The notes under the pieces were generated by a model. It was not told where the DNA came from. It saw only the letters and a list, made by a program, of their open reading frames with translations, and ran no database searches. Shown in pieces: positions 32,445 to 40,627 of a DNA stretch of 55,072 nucleotides (the first letter of the stretch is position 1; every line of letters begins with the position of its first letter). This DNA comes from Butyrivibrio sp. VCD2006 (GTDB taxonomy: Bacteria; Bacillota; Clostridia; Lachnospirales; Lachnospiraceae). The position numbers and the translations under genes are program-made. The stretch is taken from NCBI RefSeq assembly GCF_000423925.1, contig NZ_AUIX01000040.1, positions 1-55,072 on the forward strand, read 5' to 3'.

Positions 32445-33662
32445 ATGAACACTATAGAGATAAAGGGAAAAGTAAATACAGCCATATGCTACGCAAAGGT
32501 AGTGGAGGATGAGGCTATAGAGCAGATCAGAAGAATGTGCGATTTTCCCATGACAGAAGGATCGAAGATACGAATCATGCCTGATGTGCATGCAGGTAAG
32601 GGTTGCACTATCGGAACAACCATGACCATCGTGGATAAGGCAGTACCCAACGTGGTAGGCGTAGACATAGGATGTGGCATGTACACAGTTAATCTTGGAA
32701 AAAATCCCATCGACCTTGAAAAGCTTGATGCGGCAGCTTTTCTTATACCTTCAGGAAGAGATGTTTGGGAAGGAAGAACGGAGAAGTTCGATCTGACAGA
32801 GCTTCGCTGCTATAGAATGCTCAAGGAGACAAAGCGTCTCGAGAGATCTCTTGGCACACTGGGTGGAGGTAATCATTTCATTGAGGTGGACAAGGCTGCA
32901 GATGGAACACAGTATCTTGTGATCCATTCCGGTTCCAGAAATCTTGGAAAGCAGGTGGCTGAGTATTATCAGTCTCTTGCAGTGGACCTCGATAAGGGAA
33001 TCGGTGAGTATTTTGAAGCAAGGGATGAACTTATCAGAACCTATAAGGAGCAGGGAAGAAGAACTGAGATACAGGCAGCACTTAAGGAACTTTATAACCT
33101 GAAGTTTAAAGAAGGTCCTATGACCATGCCGGAGGATCTGTGCTATTTATCAGGAAAATATCTTGAGGACTATCTTCATGACGCTGAAATATGCCAGAGA
33201 TTTGCCAGAAGAAACCGCGAGAAGATGGCAGAGATATTAGTGGAGAAAGCAGGACTTGGAGGCGGAGAGGCTTTTCATACAATCCATAACTACATCGATA
33301 CTGATGAGATGATTTTAAGAAAAGGCTCCATTGCTGCGCACAAGGGTGAGAAGGTGCTTATTCCTATTAACATGAGAGACGGATCCGTGCTTGCAGTCGG
33401 CAAGGGCAATCCTGAGTGGAATTATTCAGCACCACATGGAGCCGGAAGAATAATGTCCAGAACTGCTGCAAAGAACAATCTTTCCATGGAAGAGTACAAG
33501 GAGTCCATGAAGGGAATCTTTACATCATCTGTATGCGAGGCAACCATCGATGAGGCACCTATGGCGTACAAGTCACTTGATGATATTATCGATGTGATAA
33601 AGGAATCGGTGGAGATCATAGATGTAATGAAGCCAATATACAACTTTAAGGCAGCAAACTGA
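32445..33662 (+). CDS. rtcB: RNA-splicing ligase RtcB
   Basis: The 405-residue product has the complete RtcB motif set: D-V-H-A-G-K-G-C-T-I-G (about 46-56), G-V-D-I-G-C-G-M (about 72-79, metal-binding Cys), L-G-G-G-N-H-F-I-E-V (near 141-150), S-G-S-R-N-L-G (near 167-173) and P-H-G-A-G-R (about 328-333) with the histidine that is guanylylated. RtcB joins 2',3'-cyclic phosphate and 5'-OH RNA ends with GTP and Mn2+. I take ATG 32445 (AAAGG 8 bases upstream); the longer frame from 32325 would translate the Y5 RNA. It is co-oriented with rsr; the pair forms a known RNA-repair operon type. Confidence 0.95.
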   Translation: MNTIEIKGKVNTAICYAKVVEDEAIEQIRRMCDFPMTEGSKIRIMPDVHAGKGCTIGTTMTIVDKAVPNVVGVDIGCGMYTVNLGKNPIDLEKLDAAAFLIPSGRDVWEGRTEKFDLTELRCYRMLKETKRLERSLGTLGGGNHFIEVDKAADGTQYLVIHSGSRNLGKQVAEYYQSLAVDLDKGIGEYFEARDELIRTYKEQGRRTEIQAALKELYNLKFKEGPMTMPEDLCYLSGKYLEDYLHDAEICQRFARRNREKMAEILVEKAGLGGGEAFHTIHNYIDTDEMILRKGSIAAHKGEKVLIPINMRDGSVLAVGKGNPEWNYSAPHGAGRIMSRTAAKNNLSMEEYKESMKGIFTSSVCEATIDEAPMAYKSLDDIIDVIKESVEIIDVMKPIYNFKAAN

Positions 33663-33712
33663 AATGGCAGTTCGGATTTGTATACTACGAGGCTAATGCA
33701 TTCTTCAAAAAA

Positions 33713-34279
33713 ATGTGTTATGGAAGGGACGAAGGACTGACCGGTAAGGGCCATGGTCTTAATGAGGGTCCGGGAATAGATTTTGAAGATCCTAAAGCCT
33801 GGGATGAGTGGTATTTCAACAGAGAGCAGCAAGGTGGTCATCCATGGGAAGTTGTCCCCGGTGGAAGCAGCACACACATGGAGCTGTATGTCTGCAATGA
33901 TAAACGTGATCTTGAATGGGATTTACGAGGAGGCGAGATTACAGAGGAAGAGTATCAGGAAAAGATCAAAAAGGCAGGGTATTACTTTTGTATAGTCGGC
34001 GTTCACAGACAGTTTGAGTCAATAAGCTTTTATCTTGCGTTATCAGATGCAGGACTTCCGGTTATCATTGGAAGTGCTGAAGAAATGGTGGCAAGTTTTG
34101 ATGGATCAGATTATGTAGGAGTTGTTCCTCACCATATGTATACCAGATACTGTTCAGATCTTCTCCCTGATGAATATGGTGATATCATAGATTTTACACA
34201 TGTTTATAAAGATGAGGATGCCTGGTTTGACAAGATCACATGGATTCCTGAGGAACCTGCAGTATTATTGCAGGACTGA
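33713..34279 (+). CDS. Uncharacterised protein, start codon unclear
   Basis: A protein of at least 188 residues with H-G-L-N-E-G-P-G-I-D-F-E near 14, G-G-H-P-W-E-V-V-P-G-G-S-S near 41-53 and Y-Y-F-C-I-V-G near 90. I do not recognise the family. The frame stays open upstream to 33650 and encodes W-Q-F-G-F-V-Y-Y-E-A-N-A-F-F-K-K just before the annotated methionine, which looks like genuine protein, but no ATG/GTG/TTG precedes it. A CTG at 33659 overlapping the rtcB stop is the only candidate. Either a CTG start is used or the original start was lost. It may be translationally coupled to rtcB. Confidence 0.6.
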   Translation: MCYGRDEGLTGKGHGLNEGPGIDFEDPKAWDEWYFNREQQGGHPWEVVPGGSSTHMELYVCNDKRDLEWDLRGGEITEEEYQEKIKKAGYYFCIVGVHRQFESISFYLALSDAGLPVIIGSAEEMVASFDGSDYVGVVPHHMYTRYCSDLLPDEYGDIIDFTHVYKDEDAWFDKITWIPEEPAVLLQD

Positions 34280-34300
34280 TTATAAAAGCATGGATGCAAT

Positions 34301-34714
34301 TTATAGCAGGAAGTTTTCAGCGTAATACTCATTTGTAAGCTCTTTTATAAAGCCCTCAGGCGCTCTGACAACGGTACTTTCGCGTATGTTCCGGATGATG
34401 AGCGGATACTTGGGGGCTTTTGTATTAAATCCGAGAAGGGCATATTTGTTGCCATCGAGGCCAACGAAGATCCTTTTATACATGCCTTTCCCAAGACCAA
34501 GGTGGGCATACTTCCATACATCACGGTCAAATTCCCTTTGAGCGATATCATCCTTGTCATGACCGTTATTTACGGTAAGTTTGCTGGTGAAGTCATTTTC
34601 GGAATATGAGATGCTGCCAAGAGAGATGGTCACACCATATTTTTCTTCAAGGCTTGCGACAGCTTCTTTAAAGTCTCTACGGAACTCAGTTAGGGTATTC
34701 TTGTTTATTTCCAT
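34301..34714 (-). CDS. Uncharacterised small protein
   Basis: A 137-residue soluble protein. N-terminal helix (F-R-R-D-F-K-E-A-V-A-S-L-E-E-K-Y), then strands and a C-terminal L-D-G-N-K-Y-A-L-L-G-F-N. ATG 34714 is preceded by GGAG 5 bases upstream. It is 12 bp downstream of the HAD phosphatase on the same strand, so the two are probably one operon. Function unknown; the length and form resemble small phage-type hypotheticals. Confidence 0.6.
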   Translation of the reverse strand: MEINKNTLTEFRRDFKEAVASLEEKYGVTISLGSISYSENDFTSKLTVNNGHDKDDIAQREFDRDVWKYAHLGLGKGMYKRIFVGLDGNKYALLGFNTKAPKYPLIIRNIRESTVVRAPEGFIKELTNEYYAENFLL

Positions 34715-34726
34715 TGTTATCTCCAA

Positions 34727-35581
34727 TTAAAGATCAAAATAGTCTCTGATAGCAAAGCCAACACCGTTATGGTCGCTGTCCTTTGTAATATAGTTTGCAA
34801 GCTTCTTTATATCACTGCGTGCATTCATCATGACGACAGAAATTCCTGCGGTGCTTAACATATCGCGGTCATTGTCGGCATCTCCGATAGCCATTGTTTC
34901 TTCTATGGAGATATCCAGGAGAGAAGACAGAGTCTTAAGGGCGGTACCTTTTGATACTCCCTCAGCATTCATTTCAAGGCTTGTTTCCTCTGCCAGTGCA
35001 AATGTAAGGGTGAGGTCTTTTAATTCCTCATAACCGCGGTGGCGGTCTTCCTGATTCCGGAAGTATATGTTTATCTTGGTGATGGAGTCGTGCTTTCGAC
35101 TTTCAGCAGCCATGTCATCAACCTGTCTGGTTACTTTAAGGTACATGGGCTGGTAAACACCCATATGGAAATCGTCCATGTGGCTGATATCAGCTGAAGA
35201 TACAATGGATTCATTTTCTGTGAGGAAAGTGAGCATTCCGTCGTATTTATCTGCGACTTCAATTATTCTTTCAAAGCAGGAAGAAGGTACTTCTTTTCTG
35301 TAAACGACCTTCTTGGCCATGCAGTCATATATTATTGCGCCACTGTAGCAGATGGCATAGCGGATCATGGGAGTTATCTCAAAGTACTCCTTCATTTCAA
35401 CAAGCGCTCTGCCGGTTGCGTAGGAGAGGTGTACTCCTTTATCAGCTACCAATGAAAGATCATCTAGCGTCTCAGGTAGAATCTTTTTATCCGATGTAAG
35501 AAGGGTGCCATCCATATCCATTGCTATCAGGCTATAGGGTAAGAAGCCTTCTTTGTTGTTAGCTTTATTTGAAATAGGCAT
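34727..35581 (-). CDS. HAD hydrolase, Cof/YidA-type phosphatase
   Basis: The 284-residue product carries all Cof-subfamily HAD motifs: D-M-D-G-T-L-L (about 22-28, nucleophile Asp), S-Y-A-T-G-R (motif II), K-G-T-A-L (Lys of motif III, near 212) and G-D-A-D-N-D-R-D-M-L (about 233-242, motif IV). Family members dephosphorylate sugar phosphates, FMN or pyridoxal phosphate; the substrate here is not fixed. I chose ATG 35581 (AAGGACG upstream) over an upstream in-frame TTG. Motifs are intact, so it should be active. Confidence 0.9.
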   Translation of the reverse strand: MPISNKANNKEGFLPYSLIAMDMDGTLLTSDKKILPETLDDLSLVADKGVHLSYATGRALVEMKEYFEITPMIRYAICYSGAIIYDCMAKKVVYRKEVPSSCFERIIEVADKYDGMLTFLTENESIVSSADISHMDDFHMGVYQPMYLKVTRQVDDMAAESRKHDSITKINIYFRNQEDRHRGYEELKDLTLTFALAEETSLEMNAEGVSKGTALKTLSSLLDISIEETMAIGDADNDRDMLSTAGISVVMMNARSDIKKLANYITKDSDHNGVGFAIRDYFDL

Positions 35582-35734
35582 AATTACGTCCTTTTGCAAT
35601 CTTTGTTCATCCTTGCAAATTATACATGATTTTGAGGAATTGCCAAGGTGCGGTATTTAATTTCAGACTGACTACTTTAATTCCATAACTGTCTTATGAA
35701 AGTCCATTTCTGTCATAATTGGTACATCAACTGT

Positions 35735-35983
35735 CTATTTAGATTCCATTAAATCCTGAAATCTTGATAAATACTCCCTTATTCTTTTCTTAATCATCCT
35801 TAGTAACAATGAGCTAACAATGAGCCAATCAAAAAAAGACATGATAATAATTATAAAAATCCAATGAAATTGATATGTGGATATTGCTGGGTGATGTATA
35901 ACATAATTACAGAGAGGGCACAAAACAAATAGATAGAAAAAGCGATGAATATTGTGTTTTAGCAAACCAGGAAGTAATATCAT
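35735..35983 (-). CDS. Possible small membrane protein
   Basis: An 82-codon frame with two hydrophobic stretches (around F-F-Y-L-F-V-L-C-P-L and I-F-I-I-I-I-M-S-F-F) and a basic C-terminus (M-I-K-K-R-I-R-E). No good ribosome binding site and no recognised family, so it may be a remnant or a chance frame in an AT-rich gap. The neighbouring intergenic sequence (35582-35734) holds nothing I can support. Confidence 0.35.
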   Translation of the reverse strand: MILLPGLLKHNIHRFFYLFVLCPLCNYVIHHPAISTYQFHWIFIIIIMSFFDWLIVSSLLLRMIKKRIREYLSRFQDLMESK

Positions 35984-36054
35984 AAGCTCAGAAAGAGAAA
36001 AGCAACAGCCAAACGGCTAACATATACCACATAACCAAGAAAGGGGTAAATACT

Positions 36055-36216
36055 ATGAGATTTAACGATGTTCAGGATACAAGAAAAGCAGAAGTTAAGA
36101 GAGAGCAGAGAAACGAAGCATTCCGTAAAATGTATGATGAATGCCTTGAGAAGCTTTCAGCATTCTACAACAGAGAGAAGATGACAGTAGCTTTTGGAGC
36201 AACATTCACTCTCTGA
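36055..36216 (+). CDS. Small basic/charged protein (53 residues)
   Basis: A short frame from ATG 36055 to TGA 36214-36216 with AAAGGGGT 7 bases upstream and a strong terminator 47 bp after the stop, so it is a free-standing gene. The product is mostly one charged helix (D-T-R-K-A-E-V-K-R-E-Q-R-N-E-A) ending with a small hydrophobic tail (M-T-V-A-F-G-A-T-F-T-L). No known family; the C-terminal A-F-G-A-T-F-T-L could be a leader-like or peptide-signal tail. Confidence 0.6.
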   Translation: MRFNDVQDTRKAEVKREQRNEAFRKMYDECLEKLSAFYNREKMTVAFGATFTL

Positions 36217-36262
36217 TTCTTCAAAGGATAGATTAAGTTGAAATGAAACCAAATAGGATTAT

Positions 36263-36310
36263 ATCCCCGGAGATGTTGATCAATTTTGGGTCAATGCTCC
36301 GGGGATTTTT
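36263..36310 (+). terminator. Strong terminator after the 53-residue gene
   Basis: A 10-bp perfect stem ATCCCCGGAG / CTCCGGGGAT with a 24-nt loop, followed by TTTTT. Confidence 0.85.
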
Positions 36311-36356
36311 ACGTTATAATATTGATACATTATGATGAAGTGAGGGGAATAGTTTT

Positions 36357-36536
36357 TTGGAAGAGATTTTTGATGTAACAGATGATAATGGCTTTCCTGT
36401 GGGCAGGACAGTTACAAGGTCAGAGGCTCATGATAAGGGAATTCCTCATAGAACAGCTCATATGGATAGTCCGTAAGGCTGGTGATTCATATCAGGTGCT
36501 GCTGCAGAAAAGAAGCGCCAATAAGGAATCGTTGAA
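36357..36536 (+). pseudogene. Nudix hydrolase N-terminal remnant, frameshifted
   Basis: From TTG 36357 the frame reads E-E-I-F-D-V-T-D-D-N-G-F-P-V-G-R-T-V, then E-A-H-D-K-G-I-P-H-R-T-A-H, the start of an IPP-isomerase-like Nudix hydrolase. A one-base loss near 36465 moves the continuation (W-I-V-R-K-A-G, then V-L-L-Q-K-R-S-A-N-K-E-S) to another frame. The sequence then stops matching and joins a helicase fragment at about 36537; the Nudix box itself is gone. Clearly inactive. Confidence 0.8.
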
Positions 36537-36989
36537 TTGTACTGTACTTATACCAGAGATCAGATACTTGTGGCTATGGATTTTATGAAGCCGCAGACTG
36601 TAAGAGAAGGTGTGAAGTGGCTTGAAGATAAGCAGGTGGATGTGTTCTTTGTAACGCTTAATAAAGCAGATAAGGATTATTCACCTACAACAATGTACAA
36701 TGATTATTCTATCAATGAGGAGTTTTTCCATTGGCAGAGTCAGAGTACAACGTCGGATACTTCTCCGACCGGGCAGAGATATATTAACCATGTTCATGAG
36801 GGAAGTAAGATCCTGTTATTTGTAAGGGAGTTTAAGAAGGATTTGGCAGGTGCTGCACCATACACGTATCTGGGGACAGCTAAGTATGTGAGCCATTACG
36901 GCAGCAGGCCTATGAATATAACATGGCATCTGGATAATCCGATACCTGCTAAATATATCAAGAAGACAAGCAAACTGGAAGTAGGATGA
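36537..36989 (+). pseudogene. C-terminal remnant of a DUF3427 helicase
   Basis: 150 residues match the DUF3427 domain found at the C-terminus of a class of DEAD/H helicases: Y-T-R-D-Q-I-L-V-A-M-D-F, then L-N-K-A-D-K-D-Y-S-P-T-T-M-Y, then P-Y-T-Y-L-G-T-A-K-Y-V, ending near the domain end. The helicase part is missing; the upstream sequence is a broken Nudix gene. The in-frame ATG at 36537 is fortuitous. The stop overlaps the start region of the next gene, so the Nudix-methyltransferase gene was probably the original downstream neighbour of the helicase. Confidence 0.8.
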
Positions 36990-36991
36990 TT

Positions 36992-37978
36992 ATGAAAACT
37001 GTCAACGTGGTTGCAGCAATAATCTGCGATGATTACAAGAGAAAAACTAAGATATTTGCGACTCAGCGTGGATATGGGGATTATAAGGATGGCTGGGAAT
37101 TTCCCGGAGGAAAGATTGAAGAAGGTGAAACTCCTGAAGAGGCGTTGGTAAGAGAGATTAGAGAAGAACTTGGTGCGGAGATTGAGGTTCATGATCTGAT
37201 AGATGTCATCGATTATGATTATGAGACTTTTCACCTACATATGAATTGCTATTGGGCAACTGTTGCTGAAGGTAAGCTCCAGCTTTTGGAGCACGAAGCG
37301 GCCAAGTGGCTAGAGGTTAATGATCTTAGAAGTGTGGACTGGCTTCCTGCAGATCTGGCGCTACTTCCTAAGATTGCTGAGGCTATGGTTGATAAGAATG
37401 TTGAGTATTACGATATGAATGCTGATTCGTTCTTTGCCGGAAGTGTTAACGCAGATATGTCATATGAGAGGGACAGGTTCATTGCACTCCTTTCTGAGCA
37501 TGGCCATGTTTTGGATGCAGGTTGTGGAAGTGGACGAGACAGTAAGGCATTTCTGGAGGCAGGCTTTTTTGTAACAGCTTTTGATGCTTCTGAAGAAATG
37601 AGGAAGAGAGCTTCTGAATATCTGGGACAGGAAGTTCTGGATATGAGGTTTGAGGATATCGATTTTCATAATGAGTTTGATGGAGTCTGGGCATGCGCAT
37701 CACTTCTTCATGTGCCGGTAGATCAGCTTCCGGAGACAATGAAGAAGCTTAATGTTTCTCTTAAGAGCGGCGGAGTTATATATGCTTCGTTCAAATATGG
37801 CGATGGTACTAAGATGCGTGGAGACCGCAGATTCAGCGATTTTAATGAAAAAAGCATAGTTAAACTATTCGAGGATGCGGGATTTGAGATTCTTTTCAAT
37901 GAGGTTGGTACTGATAACAGGCCCGGTAGAGAAGATGAGATGTGGGTCAATGCTATAGGTAAGAAGAAACTCATCTAA
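36992..37978 (+). CDS. Nudix hydrolase fused to class I SAM methyltransferase
   Basis: This 328-residue protein has two domains. Residues 1-130 are a MutT-like Nudix hydrolase with the full box G-G-K-I-E-E-G-E-T-P-E-E-A and R-E-I-R-E-E-L-G-A-E-I. Residues 145-325 are a class I methyltransferase: V-L-D-A-G-C-G-S-G-R-D-S (motif I), F-D-A-S-E-E-M, F-D-G-V-W-A-C-A-S-L-L-H (motif IV), most like small-molecule or tellurite-type (TehB/UbiE-like) enzymes. MutT-type enzymes clean oxidised nucleotides; the linked methyltransferase has no evident nucleic-acid target domain. ATG 36986 is an alternative start. RecQ follows 10 bp later, so the genes probably form a genome-maintenance operon. Confidence 0.85.
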   Translation: MKTVNVVAAIICDDYKRKTKIFATQRGYGDYKDGWEFPGGKIEEGETPEEALVREIREELGAEIEVHDLIDVIDYDYETFHLHMNCYWATVAEGKLQLLEHEAAKWLEVNDLRSVDWLPADLALLPKIAEAMVDKNVEYYDMNADSFFAGSVNADMSYERDRFIALLSEHGHVLDAGCGSGRDSKAFLEAGFFVTAFDASEEMRKRASEYLGQEVLDMRFEDIDFHNEFDGVWACASLLHVPVDQLPETMKKLNVSLKSGGVIYASFKYGDGTKMRGDRRFSDFNEKSIVKLFEDAGFEILFNEVGTDNRPGREDEMWVNAIGKKKLI

Positions 37979-37988
37979 AAGAGGCGAT

Positions 37989-40268
37989 ATGACAGAATTT
38001 GGAAATACTGCACTGGCAAATTTAAAGCAATACTTTGGTTATGATTCGTTTAAACCTGGCCAGGGCGAAATTATAAATACAATATTAGATGAGAAAAGGG
38101 ATGTGCTGGCAATAATGCCGACCGGTGCAGGTAAGTCCATCTGCTATCAGATTCCGGCTATAATGTTGCCAGGCATCACAATTGTTATTTCACCGCTTAT
38201 TTCACTGATGCAGGATCAAGTAAAATCTCTGAATGCAGCGGGAATTCATGCTGCTTATATCAATTCATCCCTTACGGATTCACAGATAACAAAGGCCCTT
38301 GAGATGGCAAAGTCAGGGACATACAAGATTATTTATGTTGCGCCGGAGCGTCTGGACAACTGGGAGTTTACAAATTTTGCCGACAGTGCTGATATTTCAA
38401 TGGTTACAGTTGATGAGGCACACTGTATTTCCCAATGGGGACAGGATTTCAGGCCGAGTTACCTGAATATAGTGAGATTTGTTGAAAGGCTTTCCAAAAG
38501 ACCTATCGTCAGTGCATTTACTGCAACAGCTACGGAAGAGGTCAAACGTGATATAGAATGCGTATTAAAACTCCAGAATCCCGGTGTTTTTGTTACAGGG
38601 TTTGACAGAGAGAATCTGTTTTTTGCTGTTGAGCATATAAAGAATAAGGATGACTATATAAGAAAATATGTCAAAGATCATAGTAACGAGAGCGGAATAA
38701 TTTACTGTGCAACCAGGAAGAATGTTGATGCGGTTTTTGAAATGCTGACTCTGGATGGTGTTCCTGTTGCAAGGTATCATGCAGGTCTTGACAATGAGTA
38801 TAGAAAAAACAGTCAGAATGATTTTGTATTTGACAGGAAACCTGTTATTGTTGCCACCAATGCGTTTGGCATGGGTATAGATAAATCTAATGTCCGGTAC
38901 GTAATTCACTACAATATGCCTCAGAGCATGGAGAACTACTACCAGGAAGCAGGAAGAGCTGGACGTGATGGTGAGAATTCACAGTGCATTTTGCTGTTTT
39001 CTGCCCAGGATATTATGATCAATAAGTTTCTTCTGGATAAAAAGGATTTCAGCGAGGTAGATCCTGAAGATGAAGAACTCATCAGACAGCGAGATCTTAA
39101 GCGCCTTAAGGTGATGGAAGGCTATTGCAGGACAAACGAGTGTCTGAGGAATTATATACTTGAGTATTTTGGCGAAGAAGTAAGCGCTCCATGCGATAAC
39201 TGCGGGAACTGCCATCGTGAGTATAAAGAGATTGATATGACTGATGCTGCTAAACAGGTCATCAACTGTGTATATGAGACCAAAGGCAGATACGGGATGA
39301 ATATTGTTCTGGGTACTCTTGTGGGTGCAAACAGAGCAAGGCTCCGCGAGCTTGGGACTGATAACTATAAGACATATGGTGCTCTTAAAAATCTCAGTGA
39401 AGCAGAGATACGTCTTTTGATGAATCAGATGATCATGGACGGATATATAATTCAGACCGATGACAGATATAGTGTGGTTAAACTGGGGAATATAGAGGCA
39501 CTGAAGGAGCCTGATGCGAAAGTTCTTCTACGGACTTATGAAGAAAAAGAAGTTAGTCCCAGGGCAGGAAAGTCCAAGACGAGAAGTACGGATTCACTTA
39601 CTAAAGCAGGGTATGAACTGTTTGAGACACTCAGGTTACTCAGGATGGAAATAGCAAGAAGGGAAGGAATGCCGCCTTATATTGTTTTCAGTGACAAGAC
39701 CCTGATTGATATGTGTGCCAAGCTCCCTTCAAACGAGCAGGAAATGCTGGGAGTTTCCGGAGTTGGTACCAATAAATATGATAAATATGGTAAGGAATTC
39801 CTTGAAAAAATAGCTGAGTTCATGAGTGTAAATCCGGATGCTGTTATCAGCATGCCAGTCTCTGGTGATAAGGACGATAATGAGTCCTTGTACAGCAGAG
39901 GTGCTACAAAGAAGAAAAAAGTCGATTTTTATCTCCAGAAGGAAGATATGGATAAGTTTGAATATAAGGACCTATATTACATAACAGAGATTAAGGATGA
40001 GCTGAACCGAATATGTTCTGCTGATGATGTAAAGAAGATCGTTGGCACTAGAATTTGGGAAGTACTGGCAGACAAGGGGCTGGTGGGCGAGAAGTTTATG
40101 GGCGGTATTAGTCAAAAGTATCCTACAGCAGAAGGTAAGGAACTGGGAATTGTCTCCGTGGACAAGGAGAGTGTGAAGGGCAATCATTACACTGTTTTGA
40201 TGTATCCGCCTTCAGTACAGAAAATGATTGTTGAATACTATGCTAATATTCATAGAGACGGCAAGTAA
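37989..40268 (+). CDS. recQ: RecQ-family ATP-dependent DNA helicase
   Basis: The 759-residue product shows the RecQ order: SF2 helicase core with P-T-G-A-G-K-S (about 40-46), D-E-A-H-C-I-S-Q-W-G (about 137-146), S-A-F-T-A-T-A, and Q-E-A-G-R-A-G-R-D-G; a zinc-binding RQC region (C-R-T, C-x-N-Y, C-D-N-C-G-N-C, about 378-407), a winged helix and an HRDC domain (about 535-610), plus a ~120-residue C-terminal extension. RecQ unwinds DNA 3'-5' in recombination and fork repair. GAGG precedes ATG 37989. It is 10 bp after the Nudix-methyltransferase gene. Confidence 0.95.
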   Translation: MTEFGNTALANLKQYFGYDSFKPGQGEIINTILDEKRDVLAIMPTGAGKSICYQIPAIMLPGITIVISPLISLMQDQVKSLNAAGIHAAYINSSLTDSQITKALEMAKSGTYKIIYVAPERLDNWEFTNFADSADISMVTVDEAHCISQWGQDFRPSYLNIVRFVERLSKRPIVSAFTATATEEVKRDIECVLKLQNPGVFVTGFDRENLFFAVEHIKNKDDYIRKYVKDHSNESGIIYCATRKNVDAVFEMLTLDGVPVARYHAGLDNEYRKNSQNDFVFDRKPVIVATNAFGMGIDKSNVRYVIHYNMPQSMENYYQEAGRAGRDGENSQCILLFSAQDIMINKFLLDKKDFSEVDPEDEELIRQRDLKRLKVMEGYCRTNECLRNYILEYFGEEVSAPCDNCGNCHREYKEIDMTDAAKQVINCVYETKGRYGMNIVLGTLVGANRARLRELGTDNYKTYGALKNLSEAEIRLLMNQMIMDGYIIQTDDRYSVVKLGNIEALKEPDAKVLLRTYEEKEVSPRAGKSKTRSTDSLTKAGYELFETLRLLRMEIARREGMPPYIVFSDKTLIDMCAKLPSNEQEMLGVSGVGTNKYDKYGKEFLEKIAEFMSVNPDAVISMPVSGDKDDNESLYSRGATKKKKVDFYLQKEDMDKFEYKDLYYITEIKDELNRICSADDVKKIVGTRIWEVLADKGLVGEKFMGGISQKYPTAEGKELGIVSVDKESVKGNHYTVLMYPPSVQKMIVEYYANIHRDGK

Positions 40269-40301
40269 GAGTATATTTGCAAGGAAAAGGAGTGAGGAAC
40301 G

Positions 40302-40438
40302 ATGGAATTTACAACAGATATTTTCACCCAGTTTGATAGGAATTGAGCTCTGCTCACAGCAGGAGAGAAGGATAAGTTTAATACGATGACAATCAGCTGG
40401 GGCGGCCTTGGCACACTGTGGGGTAAGCCTGCTTCTTA
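40302..40438 (+). pseudogene. Flavin reductase-like fragment
   Basis: From ATG 40302 the sequence reads M-E-F-T-T-D-I-F-T-Q-F-D-R-N, a TGA stop, then A-L-L-T-A-G-E-K-D-K-F-N-T-M-T-I-S-W-G-G-L-G-T-L-W-G-K, the start of a flavin reductase (FMN-binding) domain. It carries a premature stop and is cut off at about 40428, where YccF-like sequence begins. Confidence 0.75.
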
Positions 40439-40608
40439 ACATCATTTGGATCTGTCTTTCTGGGATTGAACTTGCGATTGCAAACGCAGTGATTGGCTGC
40501 ATTTTCTGCATCACCATTATTGGTATACCCTTCGGTAAGCAGTTCTTTAAGATTGCTAGAGTAGCTCTTTTACCATTTGGGGCAAAGGTTGTGAGGGTAC
40601 ATTACTAA
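40408..40608 (+). pseudogene. YccF-domain fragment
   Basis: The sequence L-L-N-I-I-W-I-C-L-S-G and C-I-T-I-I-G-I-P-F-G-K-Q-F-F-K-I-A matches one YccF (DUF307) inner-membrane domain. Normal proteins have two such domains and a proper start; here only one remains, fused out of frame to a flavin reductase fragment. It might still be translated from the ORF start at 40408 but is most likely a remnant. Confidence 0.65.
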
Positions 40609-40627
40609 GAACGGAGCGAGGAAGTAG

